Part shown: positions 38,853-50,660 of the stretch, piece after piece
Numbering within the stretch: the first letter of the stretch is position 1
Layout: every line of letters starts with the position of its first letter
From: Serilophus lunatus
Lineage: Eukaryota > Chordata > Aves > Passeriformes > Eurylaimidae
Reading direction: 5' to 3'
NCBI GenBank assembly: GCA_013399895.1
Contig: VXBA01003721.1
Coordinates: 54,999 to 118,998, forward strand
Length of the DNA stretch: 64,000 nucleotides
Translations under genes and position numbers: made by a program
Notes under the pieces: model-generated
The model's input: only the letters and a program-made list of their open reading frames with translations
Database searches by the model: none
Told to the model about the DNA's origin: nothing

Positions 38853-39852
38853 GAATCACAGAATTACAGGATTACTAGGTTGGAAGAGACCTCCAAGATC
38901 ATCTAGTCCAACCCTTGCCCTAATACCTCAACTAGACTAGACCATGTCACCAAGTGCCATATCCAGCCTTTTTTTAAACACATCCTGGGATGGTGACTCC
39001 ACCTGACTACAACCTCCTTTCAGGAAGTTGTAGAGAGTGATAAGGTCACCTCTGAGCCTCCTTTTCTCCAGTCTAAACAACTCTAACTCCCTTAATTGTT
39101 CCTTGTGCTCCAAGCCCCCCACCAGCCTCGTTGCTCTCCTCTGGATGCTCTCAATCATCTCCACGTCCTTCCTAAACTGAGGGGCCAAGAACTGGACACA
39201 GTACTCCAGGTGCGGTCTCACCAGTGCCGAGTACAGAGGCAGAATAACCTCCCTGCTCCTGCTGGCCACACCGTTCCTGATGCAGGCCAGGATGCCGTTG
39301 GCCTTCTTGGCCACCAGGGCACACTGCTGGCTCATGTTGAGCTGGCTGTCAACCAATACTCCCAGGTCCCTTTCCATCTGGGCACCGTCCAGCCACTCTG
39401 CCCCCAGCTTGTAACATTGCAGGGGGTTTTTGTGGCCAAAATGCAGGACTTGACACTTAGACTTATTGAATTTCATCTTATTGGATACTGCCCAGCCATC
39501 CATCCGATCTAGGTCTCTCTGAAGAGCCCTCCTTCTTTCCAGTAGATCAACACAAGCTCCCAGCTTAGTATTGTCTGCAAATTTACTGATGAAGGACTCA
39601 ATACCCTCATCCATGTCATCAATGAAAATATTGAACAACACTGGTCCCAGCACAGACCCCTTAGAGGCGCCACTGGTAACTGGCCTCCAGCTGGATGCAG
39701 CACCGTTCACCATCACTCTCTGGGCCCGACCATCCAGCCAGTTCCTAACCCAGCAAAGAGTGCTCCTGTCCAAGCCACAAGCTGCCAGCTTTTTCAGGGG
39801 TATATCGTGAGAGACAGTATCAAAGACCTTGCTGAAGTCCAAATAGACAATG
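38853..39852 (-). mobile_element. CR1 LINE, best-preserved copy, 5'-truncated and internally deleted
   Basis: The 3' end at the left edge reads 'gaatcacagaattacaggat' then 'aggttggaagagacctccaa'. A 301-codon open frame (38937-39842) encodes the C-terminal half of CR1 ORF2: MDFSKVFDTVSH (RT), GSVLGPVLFNIFIDD, the catalytic box, KSKCQVLHFGH, LNMSQQCALVAKKANG, EVILPLYSALVRPHLEYCVQ and LRGDLITLYNFLKGG. The catalytic FADD is FADN here (Asn codon 39570-39572). After LKGGCS the frame jumps to VESPSQDVFKKRLD, skipping the RHWNKLP-type segment kept by the 29-kb copy. It cannot mobilise. The long surviving frame and low decay suggest it is the youngest CR1 in the window. Confidence 0.97.
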
Positions 39853-40813
39853 TATAATTACTTTCACTATGAAAGGTTTACATTCTAGGAAAACCTCTGC
39901 TTATTTCAGTTGGAGGCCATTAGGTTTTATAATGCTTTCCCTGCTAATTAGAAAAGATCTTTTGGCCTTCAATAAGAAACTCCTTTTACAGAGGTCTATG
40001 CTACCTACTATAAATAGATCCTCTAGCTATCCTATATGTAGTTGCACATCATATATAATCTTTTAATTTTCACTTTGTTAAGTGGATAATGCTCTTACTT
40101 TTAGACCCTCTCAACCCTGCTTAATTTTTTACAGCTTTTTTAACATACAGATGCACAATATTCAATTACTGACTTTATCAATGCTGTTTACTGCTTATTT
40201 ATTTCCCTTTTTTTTTCTTTTTTTTCTTTTTTTTTTTTTAATATGTAATGACATATGTGTTAATTTTGCTACAGGAAACTCATTTTAGGGTAATATGTAT
40301 CTGGTGATGAACAACATCGTAGTCAGGCCATGTCTGATTGGATTATTTACTTTCCAGGATGCCTATCCAGTCTTGTATATAATGCATATAGATTTTTTCA
40401 GACAATGTGAGACATTGAAGTTTATTAATTTATTTTCAAGTTTAAACATAAATTAATCTTTTCACCTATTCATTTTCCCAAATCAGTTAAAAAAAGCCTT
40501 ATACAAGAGAAACCACAAATATATTTCATATATAACTGAAATTGATAGATATAAAAAAAACAAAAAAAGCATGAGAACATAAATCAGTTTCTAATTGGTC
40601 AGATTGCAAAGACAATTTGCCTATGAGTAAATTAATTTGTAATTGTCTAATCTGGGATTTGTGTACAGCTGGTACCAGCTAGAGAATCAGAGACAAACTG
40701 AGAAAACAGCTAATTAGTATTCCCATTTTATGTAATGATATGCCAAAATTTAACTAGAAGAGGGAAGTTAATCAAAGTCCTCCAGAGATTTTATGAGCAG
40801 ACAGATATTTTGG
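39853..40813. other. AT-rich spacer, no gene seen
   Basis: A T-rich tract is at 40207-40239. No gene or repeat is recognised. Confidence 0.55.
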
Positions 40814-41163
40814 TGTGATATTATTATATTATTAATACATGTCCAGACTACGGTATGATGTCTTAGGTACGTAAACATCATCTTGTGATCTGCTGTGGCT
40901 CAGACACTGGCTTAGTGACCTCTGCACAACACATGACTACCTTTCCTTTTGTCTATTGGCTGTATTAACCAAAAAAATCTTTGGACTATAAAATCAGATG
41001 AATTTGCAATAGAGACTCCATTTTGTCCCCTGCACAGTTGTACATAGACTTTATTTCCTGGATCCTCTGATCATCAGCACTATGCACACAAGGCCTGTAT
41101 ATCAATCCCACGATGCCAAATTGACTGATTCCTGTTTTAAGGTATCCCACATAACTGCCTACA
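40814..41163 (+). mobile_element. Solo LTR (copy A), same family as 51957-52346
   Basis: Matches the reverse complement of 51957-52346 across its length: 'gtaaacatcatcttgtga', 'ccttttgtctattggctgta', 'tttggactataaaatcagat', 'gagactccattttgtcc', 'tatgcacacaaggcctgtat' and 'gatgccaaattgactgatt'. A TATA box (TATAAAA, 40987-40993) follows an ATTGG box. Where copy B has AATAAA, copy A reads 'ttgcaatagagact', a short deletion that removes the poly(A) signal. No coding sequence flanks it, so it is a solo LTR. The left boundary is approximate, and no target duplication was recognised. Confidence 0.85.
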
Positions 41164-41547
41164 AATGATGGCCCATAAGGATTTTATTCAGTAAAATATT
41201 CTGGTTACTTCATGATGTGTTAGAAAACGAGCATTTTATTTCCAAGGGTTTTATTTGACATCTTCAAAGTGTAATGTCTTTCATTAGCCAAGGAAGATTT
41301 CAAGGAAGATCACATGCTATTATACCTCTCCATTGTTAGCGGAATGGGGTAAAATTAATTTTCATACTGTAGATGCCTAAATCTATGTGTTAAAATGTGC
41401 ATCTCTAGGTACAATCTAGGTGAACTGCATTATCAAAGTGCCTAATACAATCAAAGACTATTGAAGGTTTTATTTGTTGCAATTGCAATCCAAGATACTC
41501 TATTATTCACGATAATTTAATAGAAAATTTTCAGAAATCCCTAGGGT
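41164..41547. other. Unique spacer, nothing recognised
   Basis: No gene or repeat supported. Confidence 0.5.
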
Positions 41548-41587
41548 TAACGTGTTGACCTTGGCTGGCTGGCTCTCCAATCCCTAC
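41548..41587 (+). mobile_element. Older LTR-type repeat, left part (interrupted)
   Basis: 'cgtgttgaccttggctggct' parallels 'ggtgagttgaacctgtctgg' at 26173-26192, the start of the same older repeat. The sequence is interrupted at 41588 by an inserted LTR and resumes at 42110. Confidence 0.5.
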
Positions 41588-42109
41588 TTTCCTGGTTTTA
41601 AATACAACAGATTTAATTCTCTTCTTAGCTGGTACAGTGCTGTATTTCTTGGATTTAGTATGGTAATAATGTTGGTAACACTGTAATGTTTTGGTTGTTT
41701 CTAAACAGTGCTTATCCTAAGTCAAGGACTTTTCAGTGTCTCATGGTCTGCCAGCGTGGAGATGCACAAAAGTCTGTGAAGTAGGACAGCCAGGACGGCT
41801 GACTCAAATTGTTCAAAGATATATTGTATACTATATAACATCATGTCCAGTACATAAACTGAGGGGAGTTTGCCAGGAGAGGTTGTGAGAAATTGTATTG
41901 TATATCACTTGTTTATCTTGAGTTTTGTTACTCTTTCTCCTATTTATGATGATGATGTTTCAATTATTAAACTGCTCTTACCTGAACCCAGGAGTTTTAC
42001 CTTTTCTTTCCAATTCTCCATCCCACCCAGAGCAGGGGGAGGAGGGGAAGGGGTTGTGGAGATATGAGTGAGCAGCTGCATAGTTCTTATCTGGGGTTAA
42101 ACCACAACA
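41588..42109 (+). mobile_element. Solo LTR of a bird endogenous retrovirus, nested insertion
   Basis: Modules of an LTR very common in bird genomes appear in order: 'agctggtacagtgctgtatt', 'ggatttagtatggtaataat', 'agtcaaggacttttcagtgt', 'gacagccaggacggctgact', a TATA-like 'tacataaactgagggga' (41851), 'ttgtatatcacttgttta', the poly(A) signal ATTAAA (41966-41971) and the terminal 'ggggttaaaccacaaca'. The element ends in CA. Its first bases read TT where TG is expected. CCTAC occurs immediately before (41583-41587) and after (42110-42114), a 5-bp target duplication. No internal genes remain, so it is a solo LTR left by recombination. The exact family name is not assigned. Confidence 0.9.
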
Positions 42110-42355
42110 CCTACTCAGCTACTCTCTCCTTCCTTATCCTCAACGGGACAAGAGGAGAAAATAAGAAAAAAACTCATTGTTTGAGGAAAAGACAGGGAAA
42201 CCACTTACCAATAATTTTCATGGGCAAAACAGACTCAAATTTTGGAAAATTAATTTGATGTATTGACAGTTAAAATAGATTTGGAAGTTGAGAAACAGAC
42301 AAAAGTTAAAGCATCTTCCACCACTAGCCACTCATTTTTTGCAGTCTTCTCAGTC
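42110..42355 (+). mobile_element. Older LTR-type repeat, right part (interrupted)
   Basis: Continues the older repeat after the nested LTR: 'cctcaacgggacaagaggag', 'gaaaagacagggaaaccact', 'tttcatgggcaaaacagact', 'ggaaaattaatttgatgtat', then 'agcatcttccaccac'. The 'aaacagact...attaatttgatgtattgac' stretch aligns with 26205-26245. Diverged and with no coding potential. Confidence 0.6.
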
Positions 42356-45300
42356 CTGCTATGTGAGCTCCTGTGCAAGATTTGCCAGCCTCTTGAAGGT
42401 AACGAAGATATGATGTCTCAGATGACATGAAGGCCTCAACTACTGATTGTATTGAAGAAAGATTCAATTTGCCTTCGTGCAGACATTTAGTGCCATCTTC
42501 TGTGTTTTAGGATATCTAAACATCTGGGCAGTCTGGCAGATATGGTTCAGAAGAACAGCAAGCTTGTATTGTTTCGGAGAGACTGTTGGAAGCCAGGCAC
42601 TGCTGTTCAGGCAAACGAATCCCATTACGTTCTTAAGAGCAGACAGAATCAGTTGAGTAAACTCAAAAATTTTATTATGCCTAAACCTTCCTGTCATCAT
42701 AAGCAGATTGAATCACCTAAAGCTGTTTCTGCCCCTTACGGTGTCTGAAGCAATTGTATGGGACTTTACAGAACCCATCAGTGAAATCTATCACATTCTG
42801 GGAGGCAGGAGGAAGACAGGCAGAATGTGCTGAGGCATGTAGACACTTCTAGGCAAGAGAGCATTTCCTGATATTAAATTTAATGCATCTCTTTTGCATG
42901 ACAACCATGTATTTTCCTCAATGCCTCATTGATATTGAACTCAAACAGAAAATGTAAAATAGACCAGCTACCGCACTTTCATTCTCTCTTTCGTTGTTTT
43001 GCCTCAATCCTGCAAATTTCCCCTGTAGTCCAAGATTGTTGTGCAGCCATGAAGGTCAATACAGTTTTAGATGTTCCTCTGGTATAATGAACAAACACGA
43101 CTGAATTAATAGATCTAAATCATTTACACTAGATTCAGATAACTGACTCTATTTCTAAACACTGCTATGTATACAGTGCCAGTACTCAGAGGGATATTTA
43201 TATTTCATTTTTCTTATTTTACTTATGTGCAGCTTCATCAATATACTGATCATCTCATGTAAGGCAATTTAAAAAACAGCTTTTTTCATCTGTATCTGTA
43301 ATAGTTCTATTTCTGCTTGTCCGTTTATCTTTAGAGATAACAACAATCAGCACTTCCATTAAAAAAATATGCTTGAATTAAAAAGCATAATTATAATTAG
43401 TGTGAAAGAATCTGATTAATAAACCCTCAAATAGTACAAATACAGCTTCTCTTTTTATTCTTTTTTCGTAGAATTAATTTCATCCTCATATTTGTGTTCA
43501 TTGTCATGATGTCGTATGAATTGCACTGATACTATTATCAATGTGAGCATGCAGGACTTTTGTACTATAAACAGAGCATCTTTTGTAATGATTAACTTCT
43601 ACCTGTTCCAAAGAAGAAAAATTCTGAAAATCCTAGGGTATTAAAAATGTTTTAGATTTTTTTGTCTATCAGACATCCCACATTCCTCTCTGTCATTAAA
43701 GCATATTCTTCTTTAATTTAGTGTACAATGTTTTGGGCTCATTTATGATGGTTTTGTTTTTTAAAATAGTAATAATAGTTTTTAAGGATAAGGTTGAAGG
43801 CAATTTTACCTCTCTTGTTTTGGTTCTAAAAAGGAAAGAATCTTGAAACAACTATTAAGACCTTTTTTTAGCCTTTTTATCTCCTCAAGCCCTTGATCAC
43901 ATAGAAGACAACACTGATTATTTTGCTGACACAATTTTTTATTTAGACTTCTTTCGCAAAAGCTTTTTTTTTTTGGTGTGTGTTTGACAGAAAAAAGGGC
44001 AAAAATTGGTGAAACTAAACTAATATGAGGTTCTTTGTGCAAAATATCTTTATTAATGCTTCAGCTGACTTCAGTCAAACCAGATGCACTGGTACAAGTC
44101 TTGAATTCATTCACATTCTTACAGCTTCATGGAAATACGTGATTCAGTAGAAGTCAGTTGATTTAGCTGCCACAGCTACAGGATGCTGCAATACAAGACT
44201 GTCCTTAACATAAAAGGTCACCAGAAGTCGCTGAAGCAAAGAACACATAAAGTATCCTCATCATTGGGTAAGTTTTAGTGTGATGTTGCAGGTTCCTATT
44301 TCTGCTTGGGGAAAAAAAACCAAAAACAAACTTGATTGAAGAGAAGCAACATTTAAGAATTGGAATCTGTAAAGATAGAAAATATTTATTAGCTCTGTGG
44401 GTTCTTAAAGCCTTTGGCCAGACAGAATTGTGGTATGTATGTATGAATATTTTACTTTGTGTTACAATATGTTTTTCTTAGGTCCCAGATAATTTTTTAC
44501 AATATAATTAAGTCTTTTTCTTTTTTTTTGTCTCTGGTTTGGGTTTCCTCATATGCTGTTAAATGTTGGCTTTTAAAATTCATTGCTTCCAATGACAATG
44601 AAACTACTTTTTCTTTATTTTTGAAGTTTACCACATCTGCATGCAAATATTAGGCAATATTTTCTCTATTGCCAACAAACATACAGTATATGTGAAAAAT
44701 AAAACCCCACATTTTCATTTAAAAGTCTACTTCAACCCTAGTAAAATCTTAGGAAATCTTCTTATATAGTCAGCTTAATTTGTTCCTGTTCATAATGAAT
44801 GGGATTCAACTAATTAGTATAAGTGCATAATTTAATGTAAGCTGATCATTCTCCAAAATCCACTGAGTTTACTGATCACAGTGAGATAGTTTTCTTAAGC
44901 AAGGTAGAATTTTCCGTAGGCATCTTATGCAATTTAATATCCTGACATTTCATCTGAATTTAACTGCCATTTCAGAAAGTCATGAATAGTCCTGTGTTGT
45001 ATTTGCCAAGTTATGTCTGAGATGCCTTGGATGCATCCTTTTATGGAAACTGATTTATTCCCCCAACTGACTTGCTCATAATGGGAGCTTAGACACCCAG
45101 CCTGCACAAAGGCACATAAATTTAGATGCCTAGCACTGAGTCCACAGTTTAGATGGTGGATGCTGGAATTCCATCCATAACAGGAGCAAGTTTTGCAGTC
45201 AAAGTCTCTTTTGTTGGCTAAAAGAGCCACACTGTTTTTACAGAGTTGTGAAGTATTGCAGGTCAGAATTGTCTGTTTAGGACAGAAAATCCTCATTAAT

Positions 45301-46944
45301 AGTAAAGTTGAGTTTTTATAAAAGAAAGCTTCCTAGTATCTATCTCCTCTCCTTGGTTTTGCACTTAATCTGTACCACTCCGACTCCTACAGCTGCTGAG
45401 AGAAGCCGAGTACCCATGGTGGGTGGGCCTCTCCTTGGCCTTATGACCTTAACAAAGGGCTGTTTTGTCCCTCCACTTCAAGGTTTTTTCAGGTCATTGC
45501 CTCAAAATGAGCATCAGCTCCTGACAGGAGGACAGCCATATGAGAATGGACTGCAGGATAGGGGGAAACCAGTCCCAACCCGCAAATGCTGTGAGCATCT
45601 GTTCTGCCTCTGCTTCTGCTCCTGTCCCTGTCCTTGTCCCTGACAGATGCTGTCCATTGCTGAAGACTTTAGTGGGTCAGAGTGGGTGAGGAGGAGGAGG
45701 GCATGAAATACAAGAAACATCAGATACTATGTTTTTCTAGTTACTTCCTTCTCAGTAAATAGATGCCATCATTTACAGAGCTCTTTGGTCGACAAAGGTC
45801 CTCTTATTCTTACAGAAATGCAAGAAAAAAAACATGGTCTTGATGTAGATGAAAAATCCTCAGATGACAATAAAACCCAGTGAGTAGGGAACTAGAAACA
45901 GCCTGAAAACCTTGATCTATTCCTGTCTATGCCATTTATCTCCTTTATATAGCAAAAAAAGATTCTGCATATAAGAACTGAAGATAGAGCATATATAATC
46001 ATAAGAAACAGCCTACATAGAGACTCCTCCAGAAAGTGTTTTCAAGCAATTGAACAGAGTTTAGACTGCTGACACAGGCATGTAAAATTAGATTGCTAAA
46101 ACATATGGTGTGAATATATTTATCACTCTCAATTTTGCTACTTTCCCTTAATTTTTACTGGAAACACTAATGGCCTCTATTCCCTAGAGTGTATGTAGTT
46201 ACACCTATGTATGTTTTATTTACCTAATATGGGACTGAAATTTAATTCAGGCATCCAAATTCCAGGTTGCAAGCCTGAGAACACCTCAGCAGCTACTAAT
46301 CTGATGAGCATCTCAGCCCAATGAGCGCCACATTGTTTTTCAGGATGGAATATTTATTGCTGCGTATTTGCCACTGTTATGACACTGCCAAACATATCAG
46401 TATTAGATACATCTAAGTACTTCTGAGTATATCACCAAAGGGCCTGCTATTTTCAGAGGATGTCCAATGATGCTGAAAGGCTCAGGCTTTTTTCTCTATT
46501 ATTACTAGAAATTTCTAATGCATTTGGGATAATAGGTAATTTATTCAGATACATCTTTTTACTGATTTTCTTTTCCCAACTGAAATTATTTTCAGGAAGT
46601 CTCCAGTTTCCACATCAGCCTGAGGGAATTCGAACTGAAATATCCTGAGACAGTGTTCTGATTACCAGGTTAGTAATTCAGCAAATTGAAATCAGTCTTA
46701 ATAGTAAAGCTTTTTCGCTATGGTTAGCATATTTCAGGATACAGTTGTAAAAATCAATGTAGAGAAAAGAGGTATGACTAGTACTGTGTAATTAGATTAT
46801 TTAGCATGGAGGAAGAATGTAGGCCCTGGTCTCACTTTTGTATATTATTTGTAAATTTCATCCACTAGTCATGGGTCAAATGCTACACTTAGGTATTCCT
46901 ATTGTCAGGATACCATCTTCTTCCTAATTTAAGAAAAGATCTAT
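42356..46944. other. Unique sequence, no confident gene
   Basis: Open frames are short and motif-free. The 111-codon frame at 45308-45643 is discussed in the findings. 'gagcttagacacccagcctg' to 'tttagatgcctagcactgag' (45088-45154) may be another very old reptile-type repeat. Confidence 0.5.
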
Positions 46945-47312
46945 ATAATCATAGAATGTTTTAGGCTGGAAAAGACATTTAAATCATTGAGTCCAACAAC
47001 TGACCTAACACTGACAAGTCCCACTAAACCATGTTTGTCAACAGCACATCTTCATGTTTTTTTAATTCCTCCAGGGACTGCCCACTTCATGGGCAGTCTG
47101 TTCCAGTGTTTGATAACCCTTTTCAAGAAGAAAATTTACCTAATGTCTGTCCCAATTTGAGATCCTATTTTCTATTACTTGAGAAAAGAGAATGACTCCT
47201 GAATAGCTACAATCTCCTTTCAGATAGTTGTAGGGAATGATAAGGATTCCCCTGAGGCCCCTTTGCTCCAGGCTAAACAACCCCAGCTCCCTCAGCTGCT
47301 CCTTGTAAGACA
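46945..47312 (-). mobile_element. CR1 LINE 3' fragment
   Basis: The 3' end in reverse complement opens the copy ('aatcatagaatgttttaggc', 'tggaaaagacatttaaatca'). It is followed by 'aaaccatgtttgtcaacagc', 'gggcagtctgttccagtgtt', 'gttgtagggaatgataagga' and 'aacaaccccagctccctcag'. About 370 bp, 5'-truncated, no frame. It sits beside an older CR1 copy. Confidence 0.93.
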
Positions 47313-47329
47313 AAATATGAAAAGAAAAC

Positions 47330-48290
47330 CATTCTAAACCATCCTAAAATCATTTTGGCTAACCTGATCTAGTGTCTTGGCAACCTCTTAGCAAAAAAAA
47401 CTTTTCATAACAATTCAAACTTGACCAGATTCATGGTCAGTGCCCCTTGTACCTTCTAAGCCAATGATAGATGGATAGATGAACTGCACTGTCTTGGTAA
47501 CTGCCCTTCAAGTACTTCACCTCTTAAATGCCTTTTTGTCACACTAAACAAGTCCAGCTCCTTCATACATAGCTTCTTAGATATATGTCTTTTTTCAGAC
47601 GCCCTCAATTTTTTTCCCTATCCCTCTGAAACTGAGGGAGGCAAGTGAAAGTTGTACAATGCCCCAGTTGTGGTTTTGCTAGCACTGAGTGGAAAAAAAT
47701 AGTTTCTCTAGGTTGGTCAGGTACAATTCTCCCAGTGAATCACAGTATGCCTTGTTTCTTAAGTTAGTATTTAGTAATTTGTAGTTGTTCCTAAGTCTTT
47801 TTCCATAGAACTGGCATTCAGCTACTTGTTTGGCATGCATTATTGTTTGATGTTGTCCCAATCAGGATACAGATGGCTTTTTTCCTTGAGTAATTTCAAG
47901 AATTTTCCATCATTCCAGCCCTTAAGTTCATCATTGTATTTCTAGTTCAAAGATCACATTTGTCCCATCAGCATAGTTGTTGATAAAGATACTGGACGAC
48001 TTGTGCTTCACTGTCCATCCTCAGGGACTCCACACATTCCCAGTAAAAAATGGACATGGAGCTACTGATTTCTATCCTTTATGCTCAGAAAGTTATTTTG
48101 TCAAAATGCTTGCAAAATTCAAAATGTTGCATCTACACTATTCCAGGATCCACGTAGTAATTTCATCATAGAAAACAACTGAACTTATTCAAGCATGATT
48201 TGTTATTATTAAACCATTGCTGGCTGTTCTTCTACATCTTCTTGCCCTTTATATGCTCCCAAATGGATTTCAAGGCAATATCATACATTT
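47330..48290 (-). mobile_element. Ancient, highly diverged CR1-like LINE
   Basis: Reverse-complement CR1 ORF2 modules survive in order: 'gataaagatactggacgact' then 'cctcagggactccacac' (about 47975-48035), 'ttcatcatagaaaacaactg' (48163), 'aagcatgatttgttattatt' and 'accattgctggctgttcttc' then 'ttcttgccctttatatgctc' (48190-48260). The left part (47330-47900) is less certain, with 'ccttgtttcttaagttag'-type blocks only. Heavy decay indicates an early insertion. Confidence 0.6.
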
Positions 48291-48752
48291 ATGTAGATAT
48301 AGAGCGTATCAATATGTAGATCAGATGTGACAGCATTCTACAGTGAAACACTGACTTTATGCATGGTGGGAGAGCAATCTATTCTGTTTACAGTGATTTA
48401 GCAAGTGTAATATGTTCTATCTAGTATGTTTCCTGAAAAATTGGTGAGATATATCCTGCACAGGAAGATTATAAGATGAGAGATGTTAGCATCTGTGAAA
48501 GTCACTGCTATTTTATTATATGTCTAGAAAATGGGACAGATTGTAGCCTCAGCAAATTCACAGGTGATATGGATTCGGTTCTTCTGGAAGGAAAGGCTTC
48601 TATCCAAAGGACCATCACCAGTCTGCAGAAAAGGACTGACAAAAACCTCGTGCTATTCTATCAAAGCAGATGCAAAAGTCTGCATTTGGATTGAAATAAC
48701 CGTATGCAGCAGTACAGGTTGGGAATTGATTGAATTGAAAGAAGTTTTCCAG
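48291..48752. other. Spacer between CR1 copies
   Basis: No gene recognised. Some patches (about 48480-48660) may be further decayed CR1 but are not supported. Confidence 0.4.
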
Positions 48753-50265
48753 AAAATACAGTCATAGGATATCCTGAGTTGAAAGGGACTCAGAAGGATA
48801 ATTAAAGTCCTGCTCCTGGCCCTGCACATGACAGCCCCAAGAATCATACCATGTGCCTGAGAGTTGTCCAAATACTTCTTGAACTTTGGCAGGTTTGGTG
48901 CTGTGACCACTTCCTTGGGAAGCTTGTTCCAGTGCCCAGCTGCCCTCTGAGTGAAAAACCTTTTCCTTATATTTAACCTAAACCTACCGTGACACAGCTT
49001 CTTACCATTCCTTTTGGGTCCTGTCACTGGAGAGAAGATTGGTGCCACTTCCCCTCATGAGGAAATTGTAGACTGCAATTAGGTCTCCCCTCAGTCTTTG
49101 TCTTCTTTGTCTGACCATCCAAGTGACTTCAACCATTCCTCATATGACTTCCCCTCTAAGCCCTTCACCCTTCTTTGGATGTTTTCTAATAGTGATAAGT
49201 CTTTCTTGCATTGTGACGCTCAAAACTGTGCACAGGACTTGAGGTACAGTGCAGTGTAGAGCAGGATAATCACCTCTCTTGACTGCTTGGTGATGCTGTG
49301 CCTGATGGACACAAACCACACGGCATGGTTGGCCCTCCTGTCATCCAGGGCACACTGCTAACTCATATTCAACTTTCCATCAATTAGAATCCTCAGGTCT
49401 GTTTCCACAGCACTGCTCTCCAGCCTCTTGTTCCCCAGTCAGTATGTATATCCAGGGTTGTCTCATCTCAGGTGCAGAACCTGGTACTTTGTTAGACTTC
49501 ATATGTTTGATTTGTTGAGATTTCTCTGCAGGGCCTTTCTGCTTTGAGGGAGTCAACAGTTCCTCTCAATTTAGTATCATCAGCAAACTTACTTGGTACA
49601 CCTTTGAGTTCTATGTCCATCTTCTCCATTTATGAAGATATTGAAGAGCATTAGACTAAGATGGGGCACTGAGGAACCCCACTATTGACAGGTCACCTAT
49701 CTGATGTTACCCTACTCACTACTGCCCTCTGTGCTCAACCCATGCGCAAATTGCTCACCCACGACATGATGTGTTTATCCAGCTATGTGCTGGATTTCTT
49801 GTCCAGAAGGATCCTGTGAGAAACAGTATTGAATTCCCAGATTACATCAACTGGCTTCCCTTGATCAGGTAGGTGGGTCACTTTTTTTTTTTTTTTACAA
49901 GGCAATTGGGTTTGACAAGCAGGACTTTCCTCTCTCATGAAGTTATGCTGGCTGTGATCATTGACTGTGTTATCCATCAGGTGTCGTTCAATACCTCTCA
50001 GAATAATCTTCTCCATAATTTTACCAGGCACTGAAGTGAGACTGACAGGCCTGTAGTTCCCAGTGTTATGCTTCTTGCCCTTCTTGAAAACTGGGACAAT
50101 TTCAATTGACTGGCACCTCTACAGTCTTCCAAGGCTATTCAAACATCATTCAGACAGTCCTCAATTATTTTTGAATACTCTTTGTGTATTAGATGAATAC
50201 CACCAGGCCCCATAGACTTACAGGAATCCAGCCAGAGCAGCAGATCCTGCCCTAGTTTACTATGG
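48753..50265 (-). mobile_element. CR1 LINE, longest copy (about 1.5 kb)
   Basis: The 3' end ('cagtcataggatatcctgag', 'ttgaaagggactcagaagga') leads into a colinear CR1 ORF2 in reverse complement: 'gaaaaaccttttccttatat', 'tgtaattaggtctcccc'-type blocks, 'gctcaaaactgtgcacagga', 'agggcacactgctaactcat', the catalytic KFADDTKL region intact (codons for DD at 49576-49581), 'tgaggaaccccactattgac', 'gttatgctggctgtgatcat' and 'actgacaggcctgtagttcc'. A 16-T expansion (49882-49897) and many frameshifts break it. It covers most of the RT domain and the C-terminus. The type resembles CR1-F/Y families, from memory. Confidence 0.96.
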
Positions 50266-50283
50266 ATTTGGAGTTTAAATGGT

Positions 50284-50660
50284 ATGGAAGATCCTAGTGG
50301 TTGAGTTAGATGTGAGACAGCAGTGTACCCTTGTGATAAAGAATGCCAACAGCATCATATCTGTATTACCAAGACCATCTCCAGCCAGGTAAAGAGAAAA
50401 GATCTTTCTTTTTGATTCATGAAAAGCTGTTCCTATAGTACTATGTCTAGTATGGAATTCCCTAGGATAACAAAGAAAATGCCGTACTGAATTGAGTCCA
50501 GGGAAAGTCTACCAAGGTATCTGGGAGTCTGAATCATGTACCTCAAAAGAAAAGGCCAGAATCTGTCTACCAAAACCTGAAAACTAAGGGATGAGGGTGT
50601 GGGATACCTTATTGTTGCCTGAAGCTACATAAAGTGAAGGTATAACACAATGGAAGTAGA
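50284..50660 (+). mobile_element. Diverged CR1 LINE fragment
   Basis: Sense modules: 'gatgtgagacagcagtgtac', 'cccttgtgataaagaatgcc', 'aacagcatcatatctgtatt', 'agtatggaattccctaggat' and 'gtctaccaaggtatctggga', colinear with a CR1 ORF2 C-terminal region. The right half is faint. It lies head-to-head with the 48.8-50.3 kb copy, forming an inverted CR1 pair. Confidence 0.65.

Noticed and set aside
39096..39512. 138-codon open frame on plus
   Set aside because: Shadow of the minus-strand CR1 reverse-transcriptase frame.
43807..43820. 14-nt stretch on minus with a strong 'ctttcctttttag' acceptor
   Set aside because: Too short, donor gtaaaa weak, no supporting context.
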